DNA from: Paenibacillus fonticola DSM 21315
Lineage (GTDB): Bacteria > Bacillota > Bacilli > Paenibacillales > Paenibacillaceae
DNA length: 64,000 nt
NCBI RefSeq assembly: GCF_000381905.1
Contig: NZ_KB907256.1
Span: 112,560 to 176,559, forward strand
Direction of reading: 5' to 3'
A model generated the notes under the pieces. It ran no database searches. It was not told the origin of the DNA and worked only from the letters and a program-made list of their open reading frames with translations. The position numbers and the translations under genes are program-made. Positions 45,584-53,702 of this stretch are shown here, piece by piece (positions within the stretch are counted from its first letter, which is position 1; every line of letters starts with the position of its first letter).

Positions 45584-46315
45584 TTATTCGGAATTTACCG
45601 TTTTTGAAGAGAAGGAGAAAGACATTCGCTCGGTAAAATCGTTGATCGTCTGCATTAACTCGGCCTTTTCCGCCACGATTTTAGCGCTTTGCGTCTCCAG
45701 TTTCTTGTTCTCTGCTTCCAACTCTCTGATTTTCTCTTCCAGTTCTCTTATGTTCAGCATGTTTTGATTTTGAATATTGGCCGACTCTTCCTTGAGCAGG
45801 ATATACTTGCTAGTTTCTTTCTCCAGTTGATTCGACACCTTTTCGAAGTCATGGTTTGCCGTGCTCTGATATTCTTTATAGTCCTCGAGAAGCTGGTCAT
45901 ATCCCATTTGCTTGTTAGTCAGACTTGTCTCCAGAGCGCGGATTTCCTTGTTGCGATCCTGGATAAGCTGATCTTTCTTCACCAGGTCATACTTTAGCCG
46001 GTTTATCGTTTCATTCGCCGTATCTAGCTGCTGCTCGTAGTCTTCATTTTTGTACAAAATCAATTGCCGCTCATTCAGCATGTTCTCCAGAGAAACGACC
46101 AAGTCCAGCGATATTTTGTCGAGATTCTCTTTCGATAGGATGTATTTCTTGCTAGCGTTTTCAGGCGGACTAGGTATTTCCATGTTACTAGCGATACTTT
46201 CCATTCGCTCTTGAGATTCTTCATTCCCTTCCTTTTCAGCTGAAGCGGGTTCATTTTGATTAGATAGAACGCCTTTTAACCAACCTATTGACTTGTTTTT
46301 AGCATCCCTAGCCAT
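45584..46315 (-). CDS. coiled-coil protein of unknown function
   Basis: Soluble 243-residue protein without a signal peptide. An acidic disordered N-terminus (residues 10-60, NQNEPASAEKEGNEESQERM) is followed by about 165 residues of continuous heptad-rich helix (LEEKIRELEAENKKLETQSAK). TAGGAGA precedes the ATG. It is co-oriented with the downstream NodB gene, whose N-terminal cytoplasmic domain could be its partner; this is inference. Confidence 0.8.
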   Translation of the reverse strand: MARDAKNKSIGWLKGVLSNQNEPASAEKEGNEESQERMESIASNMEIPSPPENASKKYILSKENLDKISLDLVVSLENMLNERQLILYKNEDYEQQLDTANETINRLKYDLVKKDQLIQDRNKEIRALETSLTNKQMGYDQLLEDYKEYQSTANHDFEKVSNQLEKETSKYILLKEESANIQNQNMLNIRELEEKIRELEAENKKLETQSAKIVAEKAELMQTINDFTERMSFSFSSKTVNSE

Positions 46316-46659
46316 AGCTTCGTCTCCTAATTGAAATAGTTTTAGACATTCAAGAACTGGTAGATGTGAAAACTATTACTAAAGTAACTATTATGTATGG
46401 TAAAAGTTGTGTTTTTTTAGAAAGAAGTGATCTAATCACATTGTATTATTATGTGGAATAATGTCAATATAACCCCGAAGTATTAGTTCTTATATCCTAT
46501 AAAAATAGTTGGATAAGCTGCGAAAGAGCAGGATTTTCCGATAAAACTCCCTGTTTTGTAATTTGCAGGGATGGTATTATTACTTTATGTAATAGAAGAA
46601 ACGCATTGAATGCAGATGAAAAGGACGTTTAAAGTACGTTTTAAGGTGGAATGGTTATT
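46316..46659. other. divergent intergenic region
   Basis: AT-rich DNA between the coiled-coil gene and J-domain copy 2. It contains CCCTG/CAGGG arms near 46548-46570 and the string TTTTAAGGTGGAATG (ending 46653) shared with the upstream region of copy 1 (ending 37360). No gene is seen. Confidence 0.45.
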
Positions 46660-48246
46660 TTGAAAAGCTGGTCGATTCTTGGCATTGCCCCTACCGATGA
46701 TCTCTCGCTGATCCGGAAGGCATATGCCCGGCTGTTAAAGATTCATCATCCAGAGGATGATCCAGAGGGATATCAGCGGCTGAGGGAAGCTTATGACATG
46801 GCGATCAAGCTGGCAAAGGAGCGCCAGCGTCTCGCGGAGGCGGCTGAGGACGTGGAAGCAGATGAAGCCGATGAAGCTGATGATTCGGATGACTTAGATG
46901 AATTAGATGACTATGAAGCAGGCGATATCCCGCTGGACCTTGGGGGAGATATCCATGACGATGGGGCCTGCGAGGATTGGGAGGAGGATGACACGCTGCA
47001 GTTTCCGCTCATCCCGCCGTGGGGAGAGCAGCATACAGTGCCGGTAATGCAAGAGAAGTCTATGTCGGAAATCGCCGAAGAGTTCATGGAGCAGGTCGAA
47101 TCCTTGTACATGGAATTAGCCTCCCGCCTGAATGCACATTTATGGGCCGAACTGCTGAATAGCGATGCCGTTTGGAGAGTGGAGTATCAGAATATGTTGT
47201 CGGATCGGCTGCTCTACTATTTGAACAAGCATTACTTCTTACCGGGAGAAATTTGGGCATTGCTAGAGGCTACTTTCCATTGGAAGGAAAGAGCGCGTCT
47301 CGATGAGGAGTATTTTGTGAAGCAATATCCTAAAGTATATACATATGCCATTAAAAAATCCCTGGAGTCCAGACTGGGCTATGCCGCTATTTTAAAGGCG
47401 GGTGTGGGGGAATACGAGGAATACGAGGAGTATTTTCGCTGTCGCGAAGCCTTTGTGCTAGCATGGAGGCGACAAAAGATGAAGCAGGAAGCCGGTCAAG
47501 CGTTAGAGGCAGCAACGAAAATTTTTGCGGACGATCCGGATTTGCTTCGTTTACAAATTGAGTTCTGCTGCGACAATAACGATTTCGAGCAGGGGCTGGC
47601 TGTATACGATCATTATATCCGGCAAGCCTCTGAGGACATCGGCGCGTATTTGCTGCGGTCACGCCTATTGATGGGGTTGAATCGGTTTCCCGACGCGCTG
47701 GAGCAGCTTGAACAGGTATTTGCGGCTGAACCGGATCATATAGAGGCGCTGTCGCTAGCGGGACAATGCTATATGAGGCTCTATCAGTTGAAATCTGCGC
47801 GGGATGTTTACAGCCGCATTCTGGAATTGAATGGAGAAGATGCTGAAGCGGTCGTAAACCTGGCCAAAATTCACGAGTATTGTAAAAGAAGCTTGCCACG
47901 CATGCAAAGAAGTGAGCGGCGGGAGGCGAAACGAGAGTTAAAGACGGAAATGGCCAAGGCGAGGCCAGCTGCCGGTAAACGGTTTAAGGTCGCTGTACTC
48001 AGCCTTATAGGCTATAAATGGGTGACTTTATTTTTCCTTGTTCTGTTTCATATTATTATAGCCAGCTCCTGGCATAAACATATGGGCATGTCGATGGGCT
48101 ATTATTTGCAGCAGCAGTTCTATGGGGATGCTCTGCTGCCGGCCATCCCGGTGAGAATTTACATCTATGCAGTCATTTTGGGCTTGTATTATTTTTCGCT
48201 TTTTAAAGAGCTAAGAAGAGTAGGAAGGTATTTGCGGTACCGTTGA
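46660..48246 (+). CDS. J-domain-like / TPR / membrane protein (DjlB/DjlC-like), copy 2
   Basis: About 528 residues, a paralogue of the protein at 37368. The J-like head (WSILGIAPTDDLSLIRKAYARLLKIHHPEDDPEGYQRLREAY, again HPE for HPD) is followed by a highly acidic linker (residues ~65-110), TPR-like helices and two membrane helices close together near the C-terminus. The extracytoplasmic domain of copy 1 is missing. TTG 46660 is placed like GTG of copy 1 relative to AAGGTGG; ATG 46651 is only 2 bases from it. It precedes a DUF1266 gene. Confidence 0.82.
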   Translation: MKSWSILGIAPTDDLSLIRKAYARLLKIHHPEDDPEGYQRLREAYDMAIKLAKERQRLAEAAEDVEADEADEADDSDDLDELDDYEAGDIPLDLGGDIHDDGACEDWEEDDTLQFPLIPPWGEQHTVPVMQEKSMSEIAEEFMEQVESLYMELASRLNAHLWAELLNSDAVWRVEYQNMLSDRLLYYLNKHYFLPGEIWALLEATFHWKERARLDEEYFVKQYPKVYTYAIKKSLESRLGYAAILKAGVGEYEEYEEYFRCREAFVLAWRRQKMKQEAGQALEAATKIFADDPDLLRLQIEFCCDNNDFEQGLAVYDHYIRQASEDIGAYLLRSRLLMGLNRFPDALEQLEQVFAAEPDHIEALSLAGQCYMRLYQLKSARDVYSRILELNGEDAEAVVNLAKIHEYCKRSLPRMQRSERREAKRELKTEMAKARPAAGKRFKVAVLSLIGYKWVTLFFLVLFHIIIASSWHKHMGMSMGYYLQQQFYGDALLPAIPVRIYIYAVILGLYYFSLFKELRRVGRYLRYR

Positions 48247-48262
48247 TAGATTTGAGAGGAGG

Positions 48263-48940
48263 GTGTTTATAATCGTCGGAAATACGGAGAGCCCGTTAGT
48301 ACGGACAACGGAGGAAAGGCGAAAATTTTTGAAGCCGTATGTGGATGCGATGCTGGCCGCTCTGCCCATAGGAGAAGCCGCAGAGTACTATATGATGAAT
48401 CCCGAGAGATGTACTAGCGGCACAAATAAAGCGTTATGGAGCAGATTATCCATATACAACATTAAGGATGGAAATACGCTTAAAGCATTCACAGAATGGA
48501 ATCTTTCTGACGGCATGCGCCAGGAATTTGAAGAGATTCAGGAGGCATTGTTGTATCTTCCTGAAATAGAGCGGGCTCAATATGTTGAAGCTGCGGGAGA
48601 GCCGGAGGCTATCCATAAGCGAAAGGTCGTCCATTATTATTTACGGAGGCTGCCCCCTGGCGGAATCGGAGCGTATGACTTTACGATTGCTCTTTGCAAT
48701 TGCTTAATTGGCCGTAATCTCCGTTTAATAACGGAGGAGGAAACCTCGGAGTACGCCGAGAGATTGGTATACAGAACAAAGGAAAGTTACCGCAGCTGGT
48801 ATGATTATACGATGGGGTTTGCGATAGGGCTGGAGTTTTGGTCTTATCCGATGCCGTCTAATTACATATCCAACGAACGAAATCGGTTAATGAGAATGCT
48901 GACGCTTAAGAACAGCCCGATGCTGAAAGTTCCTTTGTGA
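48263..48940 (+). CDS. DUF1266-like protein, copy 2
   Basis: Paralogue of the protein at 39448, 225 residues: PYVDAMLAALPIGEAAEYYMMNP, then PPGGIGAYDFTIALCNCLIG and SYRSWYDYTMGFAIGLEFWS. The start is unclear. GTG 48263 abuts GAGAGGAGG with no spacing, and the next well-spaced codons are ATA 48269 and ATC 48272, so a rare start codon or an atypical site is possible. The N-terminus is about 10 residues longer than copy 1. Gap to the J-domain gene is 16 bases. Confidence 0.8.
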   Translation: MFIIVGNTESPLVRTTEERRKFLKPYVDAMLAALPIGEAAEYYMMNPERCTSGTNKALWSRLSIYNIKDGNTLKAFTEWNLSDGMRQEFEEIQEALLYLPEIERAQYVEAAGEPEAIHKRKVVHYYLRRLPPGGIGAYDFTIALCNCLIGRNLRLITEEETSEYAERLVYRTKESYRSWYDYTMGFAIGLEFWSYPMPSNYISNERNRLMRMLTLKNSPMLKVPL

Positions 48941-48985
48941 TCAGTATGCATATTTGCCAATAAGAGAAGACTGTGACACTATATA

Positions 48986-49022
48986 AGGCATACGGAAGCG
49001 CCTGTATGTCTTGTCTTTTTTT
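48986..49022 (+). terminator. intrinsic terminator
   Basis: GGCATACGG / CCTGTATGTC imperfect hairpin followed by TTGTCTTTTTTT after the second DUF1266 gene. Confidence 0.72.
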
Positions 49023-49074
49023 GCGGGATTATAAACTTTACAATGAATCATAATGAATGGAGGACATGGAAATT

Positions 49075-49422
49075 ATGCCATTGCCAAATTGCCCGAAATG
49101 CAGTTCAGAATATACATATGAAGATAGAGAGTTGTTGATTTGTCCGGAATGCGGCCATGAGTGGCCGGCTCATGACGGCGGCAGCGGAGGAAGCGCGGGA
49201 GAAGAAGGCAGGATTGTGAAGGATGCTAACGGAAATATTTTGAAGGATGGCGATTCGATTACGGTTATTAAAGATTTGAAGGTGAAGGGCAGCTCTTCCG
49301 TAGTTAAAATCGGCACTAAAGTGAAGAACATCCGCTTGATTGATGGGGACCATGATATCGATTGCAAAATTGACGGCTTCGGAGCGATGAAGCTGAAATC
49401 GGAATTTGTGAAAAAAATATAG
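49075..49422 (+). CDS. PhnA/YjdM-like zinc-ribbon protein
   Basis: 115 residues: two CxxC knuckles ([26 protein letters not shown]) followed by a small beta-domain ([41 protein letters not shown]). It matches the PhnA/YjdM family, named for the phosphonate operon but not shown to cleave phosphonates. ATG 49075 is about 10 bases from GGAGGA, whereas the upstream in-frame ATGs at 49057 and 49066 lie before or against it. Confidence 0.9.
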   Translation: MPLPNCPKCSSEYTYEDRELLICPECGHEWPAHDGGSGGSAGEEGRIVKDANGNILKDGDSITVIKDLKVKGSSSVVKIGTKVKNIRLIDGDHDIDCKIDGFGAMKLKSEFVKKI

Positions 49423-49646
49423 ATTCGGAAATATAGACTCAGAAAATAGGCCAGAAATGTAGATTCGGTTGGGGATCATCCTCCAAAGCCTGATTGATTA
49501 CCCGCCTCTGTCCTGGAATTAGCCAAAGCGGCTGGAATAGGATAAAATGAGGGGAAGTATAACTCACTGTTTGAATGGTTCTTACTTTTAGAAAGTTATT
49601 AGAGGCCATAAATGAAGTGAAGTAGAGGGCTGCAGGAGGGATTTGA

Positions 49647-50708
49647 ATGGAAATAGGGATAAGCACTTTTGTAGAGACGTCGCCGGACGCACATACCGGT
49701 GAGGTGATGAGTCATGCCCAGCGGCTGCGCGAGGTAGTCGAGGAAATCGTCCTGGCTGACAAAGTAGGACTGGATGTCTACGGAGTTGGCGAGCATCACC
49801 GCAAGGATTATGCGGCATCTTCCCCAGCCGTTGTCCTGGCTGCCGCGGCGGCTCAGACGTCACGGATTCGGCTGACGAGCGCGGTTACAGTGCTCTCTTC
49901 CGACGATCCGGTGCGGGTGTTCCAGGATTTCTCTACGCTGGACGGGATATCGAATGGGCGGGCGGAAATCATGGCGGGACGGGGGTCTTTCATCGAGTCT
50001 TTCCCGCTGTTCGGGTATGATTTGCAAAACTATGACGAGCTGTTCGATGAGAAGCTGGATTTGCTGCTGCAAATATGCGAGCACGAGAAGGTTACTTGGA
50101 GCGGCAAGCATCGGGCGGCGATCAATAACCTGGGCGTCTACCCGCGTCCGGTGCAAAATCCACTGCCCGTATGGATCGGCAGCGGCGGGAATAGGGAGTC
50201 CGTGATACGTGCCGGGCTGCTCGGGCTTCCACTCGTGCTGGCCATTATCGGCGGCCGGCCGATTCAGTTCGCCCCGCTCGTGCAGCTGTACAAGCGGGCC
50301 GCCGCTCAGGCAGGTCATGATGTATCCAAGCTGCCAATCGCTTCGCACTCCCACGGCTTCGTTGGGGAGGAGACGGAGGCCGCTGCGGACAAGTTCTTCC
50401 CTTCCACGCAGGCGACGATGAATGTCATTGGCCGGGAACGGGGCTGGGGCCATTACGACCGGGCCAGCTTCGATGCTGCCCGCAGCTTTGAAGGGGCGCT
50501 GTATGTAGGCGATCCGGAAACGGTGGCTCAGAAGATTATCCACTTGCGCAAGCATGTCGGGATCACCCGCTTCTTCCTTCATGTTCCGCTTGGCACGATG
50601 CCGCACGAGGATGTCATGCGGGCTATCGAGCTGCTGGGGACCGAGGTCGCCCCGCGGGTGCGGGAGGAAGTTGCCCGCTGGGAGGCGGAGAACGAAGGGA
50701 GCATCTGA
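49647..50708 (+). CDS. LLM-class flavin-dependent oxidoreductase
   Basis: Luciferase-like TIM-barrel monooxygenase of 353 residues: YGVGEHHRKDYAASSPAVVLAAAAAQTSRIRLTSAV, DGISNGRAEIMAGRGS and GSGGNRESVIRAGLLGLPLVLAIIGG fit the group. These enzymes use reduced FMN to oxidise small carbon or organosulfur compounds. No dedicated flavin reductase is adjacent. AGGAGGG precedes the ATG. Proximity to the sulfur locus at 52-58 kb is suggestive but not evidence of a joint role. Confidence 0.9.
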   Translation: MEIGISTFVETSPDAHTGEVMSHAQRLREVVEEIVLADKVGLDVYGVGEHHRKDYAASSPAVVLAAAAAQTSRIRLTSAVTVLSSDDPVRVFQDFSTLDGISNGRAEIMAGRGSFIESFPLFGYDLQNYDELFDEKLDLLLQICEHEKVTWSGKHRAAINNLGVYPRPVQNPLPVWIGSGGNRESVIRAGLLGLPLVLAIIGGRPIQFAPLVQLYKRAAAQAGHDVSKLPIASHSHGFVGEETEAAADKFFPSTQATMNVIGRERGWGHYDRASFDAARSFEGALYVGDPETVAQKIIHLRKHVGITRFFLHVPLGTMPHEDVMRAIELLGTEVAPRVREEVARWEAENEGSI

Positions 50709-50735
50709 TTCCAGTTAGCGGATGAAAGCTATACA

Positions 50736-50765
50736 TTGACAAAACTCTAGTAAAGCAGTTATGAT
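50736..50765 (+). promoter_or_regulatory. sigma-A promoter of TerC transcript
   Basis: TTGACA (50736-50741), an 18-base spacer and TATGAT (50760-50765), about 20 bases before the riboswitch. Confidence 0.8.
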
Positions 50766-50785
50766 TTAAAAAACTTCATATCTTC

Positions 50786-50870
50786 CTAAAGGGGAGTAGC
50801 TGATACAACAAAGTCGTCAATTCGAAGACTGGCGTCTTCCGGCTTTGTTGGCAACAGAATTGTTGTTAGC
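50786..50870 (+). ncRNA. yybP-ykoY manganese riboswitch
   Basis: AAAGGGGAGTAGC opens the element, the most diagnostic part of the yybP-ykoY aptamer. ACAACAAAG pairs with CTTTGTTG, enclosing GACTGGCGTCTTCCGGC. A TerC-family gene, a classic target of this Mn2+-sensing RNA, follows after two intrinsic terminators. Mn2+ binding would be expected to prevent termination. Confidence 0.82.
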
Positions 50871-50910
50871 AAGACCTTTGCCTATGTTTATTCAGGCAGA
50901 GGTCTTTTTT
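50871..50910 (+). terminator. riboswitch expression-platform terminator 1
   Basis: AAGACCTTTGCCT / AGGCAGAGGTCTT hairpin followed by six T, directly after the aptamer. Confidence 0.85.
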
Positions 50911-50916
50911 GAATTT

Positions 50917-50955
50917 AAAACCTTTGCCTGAATGGGCAAAGGTTTTAGTTTTTTA
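50917..50955 (+). terminator. second tandem terminator
   Basis: AAAACCTTTGCC / GGGCAAAGGTTTT hairpin followed by AGTTTTTTAG. It shares the CCTTTGCC arm with the first terminator, so the two can form alternative pairings. Confidence 0.78.
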
Positions 50956-51070
50956 GACTCGGTTGGGGGGCGGATCTGATTGAAGCAGCAAGAATGATTG
51001 CATGGATGGTTGCAAGTATAAAAGCTAACAATAACTAAAGTAAAGAACGAATCAGGAGAGGGGATGGAGT

Positions 51071-51835
51071 ATGGATTTTTCAATTTTGCTGGAATACGGT
51101 TGGGTCTTGGTATTGTTAGTCGCCCTGGAGGGCCTGCTGGCTGCGGATAACGCCCTGGTGCTGGCGATCATGGTGAAGCATTTGCCCGAAAAGGATAGAA
51201 AAAGAGCTTTATTCTACGGGCTCGCGGGCGCTTTTGTGTTCCGGCTGGCCTCGCTGTTTATCATTTCATATCTGGTCGATGTGTGGCAAATTCAAGCGAT
51301 AGGGGCTCTGTATTTATTGTTTATTGCGATCAATCACATCGTCAGAAAAGTGTTTTTGAACAAGGGAGAGGTCAAGGCAGAAAAGGAAAAGAAGCAATCC
51401 GGCTTCTGGGTTACCGTTTTGAAAGTCGAATTGGCGGACATTGCGTTCGCGGTAGACTCAATTTTGGCGGCCGTCGCGATGGCGATGACGCTTCCCGATA
51501 CACCGCTTCCGGCCATTGGCGGCATGGACGGCGGCAAATTTATCGTCGTGTTTGCAGGGGGGCTAATCGGGCTGATCATTATGCGGTTTGCGGCTAACCT
51601 GTTTGTGAATTTGCTGCAATCCAGACCCGGGCTGGAAATTGCCGCTTTCGCGATTGTCGGCTGGGTCGGCGTCAAACTGGCTGTGTTAACGCTCGGACAT
51701 GAGGACGTGGGCATTATTTCAACTGAATTTGCACATTCTACGCTGTGGAAAGTCATTTTCTATTTTGTGCTTATTGTAATTGGTGCGTCAGGCTGGTTTC
51801 TCTCCAAGGAGAAGAGGCCGTCTACGGTTGGATAA
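51071..51835 (+). CDS. TerC-family membrane protein, probable Mn2+ exporter
   Basis: Seven-helix protein of 254 residues. The acid-containing helices EGLLAADNALVLAIMV and VELADIAFAVDSILAAVAMA are the conserved metal-pathway segments of TerC/YkoY/YceF proteins, linked in Bacillus to manganese efflux or metalation of secreted enzymes. Upstream control by the yybP-ykoY element supports a manganese role. GGAG precedes the ATG. Confidence 0.9.
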   Translation: MDFSILLEYGWVLVLLVALEGLLAADNALVLAIMVKHLPEKDRKRALFYGLAGAFVFRLASLFIISYLVDVWQIQAIGALYLLFIAINHIVRKVFLNKGEVKAEKEKKQSGFWVTVLKVELADIAFAVDSILAAVAMAMTLPDTPLPAIGGMDGGKFIVVFAGGLIGLIIMRFAANLFVNLLQSRPGLEIAAFAIVGWVGVKLAVLTLGHEDVGIISTEFAHSTLWKVIFYFVLIVIGASGWFLSKEKRPSTVG

Positions 51836-51979
51836 TACCTTGGGCAGACTGCAGCTTCGATAGGTTATCAACTCGGATAGACAGCAACAATAACAACTTA
51901 GATAGGGTAACAACTTGGGGAGGTTTATCTTTAATAGGTACAACTCCAAGGGGTAGTAAATTGAGTAAAAAATTAATTT

Positions 51980-52060
51980 AACGGGCATAGCCCGTTGGGA
52001 ATAGAAGTAAACTTTAAAGGGGCTGTGCCGCAAGTCGAAGGACTTGGGGGCAGCCCTTTT
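51980..52060. terminator. convergent terminators
   Basis: A small ACGGGC/GCCCGT hairpin (51981-51995) and a long one, AAAGGGGCTG...CAGCCCTTTT (52016-52060) with an inner CAAGTC/GACTTG stem. They lie between the TerC gene and the minus-strand ABC operon. A few CAACTTGGATAG-like short repeats lie just before (51855-51920). Confidence 0.8.
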
Positions 52061-52078
52061 AGAGTTGAAGCTCCCGAT

Positions 52079-52894
52079 TTAGTTCAAAACCGGCTTCAGT
52101 CGTTCATTAGTGATGCAGGCCAGCGGCAATAGATCGCCGGTCTCGGGCTCGTCGGATTGCAGAAGGCGTAGGATTTTGCCGCGAAGCTGAATGAATCCGG
52201 CTTCCGTTCTAATGCGCGGCCGGGGGAGGGAAACCGGAATATTGTCTTTGATTGTGCCTGGTCCGGGCGTCATGATAATAATTCTGTCGGCCAAATAGAT
52301 CGCCTCCTCCACATCATGGGTTACAAGTATGAACGACTTGTTTTCCCGCCGCCAAATGCGGACCATCTCCTCTTGCATCTTTTGCCGAAGAATTGCATCC
52401 AGCGCAGCGAACGGCTCATCCAGCAGGAGCAGCCGGGGATTCAAGCACAGCGCCCTTGCGATCGCAACCCGCTGGCTCATGCCGCCGGACAGCTGCTTTG
52501 GATACAACCGGGCGGCCTTTTCCAGGCCGAGAAGGCGCAGATAGTCGTTGACGGTGTTCTTTTTCGTTTTCCTATCCAGTCTTTTCATATCGAGACCGAA
52601 AGAGATATTATCACGAACATTGAGCCACGGAAATAGAGCATGTTCCTGAAAGACAAACCCCCGTTCGGGCGAGGGGCCCGACATATGAGCTCCCCCGACC
52701 TGTACGCTGCCTGAAGAAGAGGATTCAATGCCGGCAATCAGTTTAAGCAAAGTGCTTTTTCCGCAGCCCGAAGGTCCAAGAAGACAAACGAACTCGCTAT
52801 TCTCTATAGTTAAAGAGATGTTATCCAAAGCTTTAACGGCATATCCGCCGCCTGAGGCATACGTCTTGGACACGTGTTGAATTTTTACATGCAA
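52079..52894 (-). CDS. ABC transporter ATPase, SsuB/TauB-like
   Basis: 271 residues: Walker A GPSGCGKST, signature LSGGMSQRVAIARAL, Walker B LLLLDEPFAALD, switch VTHDVEEAIYLADRI. It belongs to the nitrate/sulfonate/taurine importer ATPases and energises the adjacent permease and binding protein. Start TTG 52894 lies 8 bases after GGAGGG. It is the last gene of the five-gene minus-strand operon that begins with the AprA-like flavoprotein. Confidence 0.93.
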   Translation of the reverse strand: MHVKIQHVSKTYASGGGYAVKALDNISLTIENSEFVCLLGPSGCGKSTLLKLIAGIESSSSGSVQVGGAHMSGPSPERGFVFQEHALFPWLNVRDNISFGLDMKRLDRKTKKNTVNDYLRLLGLEKAARLYPKQLSGGMSQRVAIARALCLNPRLLLLDEPFAALDAILRQKMQEEMVRIWRRENKSFILVTHDVEEAIYLADRIIIMTPGPGTIKDNIPVSLPRPRIRTEAGFIQLRGKILRLLQSDEPETGDLLPLACITNERLKPVLN

Positions 52895-52931
52895 TGGCCA
52901 TCCCTCCTGATGATAGGGTGAAGGTGAGTTC

Positions 52932-53699
52932 TCATTTCCATTTAATTACCGTACGTTCAAGCCCCCGAACTAGGGCAGATGAGGCGAAGCCAAGCATGCC
53001 GATCGTAAACATCCCTATTATGGATTGCTGGTAATCGAGCAAATGATAAGCCTGCCACGTCGTATAGCCAATACCTGTCTGCCCCGACATCATCTCTCCG
53101 GTGATTACCCCCATCCACGATGCGCCGACTCCCACGGACAGACCGGTGAATACTTCCGGTAACATGGCTGGCAAATAGACGCGCCAGATTAACCGTGCAG
53201 GGCCGCAGCCGAGGCAGCGCGCTGATTGTACAAGGCTGGGCGGGACTCTCCCGGCAGCATCCTTCGTGCTGATCAGGATCGGAAAGAACGCCCCGAGAAA
53301 TGTAATAAAAATGATGCTGCTCTCAATAGTAGGGAACAGCAGCATGGCGACAGGCAAAAAAGCGATTAGCGGAATAGGGCGGAACAGCTCGAGGCTAGGG
53401 AACAAGGCGTCCCTGGCCAGTTTGCGCTGCCCGATCCACATCCCGATCGGCAGCGCCGTAAAGAAACCAAGAGCGATTCCGCTCAGAACCCGTGCCGTGC
53501 TCACTAAAATGTTCTTATAATAGCTGCCTTGCTTCAGGTAGGATAGCCAGGTCGCGATGACATCTATAGGGTCCGGGAGGTTGCCGAATTGCAGCGGCCA
53601 GATCAGATTGGCCCGGACCAGCCACATCCATACCAGCAAAAATCCGGCAACGGAAAACATACGAAGGGCATAAGACAACAATTTGGTTGGCCGGTTCAT
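52932..53699 (-). CDS. ABC permease, SsuC/TauC-like
   Basis: Membrane subunit of 255 residues with five to six helices and the EAA-type loop SARCLGCGPARLIWRVYLPAMLPEVF. It follows the binding-protein gene by a few bases. Family substrates are sulfonates, nitrate, cyanate and thiamine precursors; the cluster's AprA/AprB-like partners favour an organosulfur compound. Confidence 0.92.
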   Translation of the reverse strand: MNRPTKLLSYALRMFSVAGFLLVWMWLVRANLIWPLQFGNLPDPIDVIATWLSYLKQGSYYKNILVSTARVLSGIALGFFTALPIGMWIGQRKLARDALFPSLELFRPIPLIAFLPVAMLLFPTIESSIIFITFLGAFFPILISTKDAAGRVPPSLVQSARCLGCGPARLIWRVYLPAMLPEVFTGLSVGVGASWMGVITGEMMSGQTGIGYTTWQAYHLLDYQQSIIGMFTIGMLGFASSALVRGLERTVIKWK

Positions 53700-53702
53700 C
53701 GT

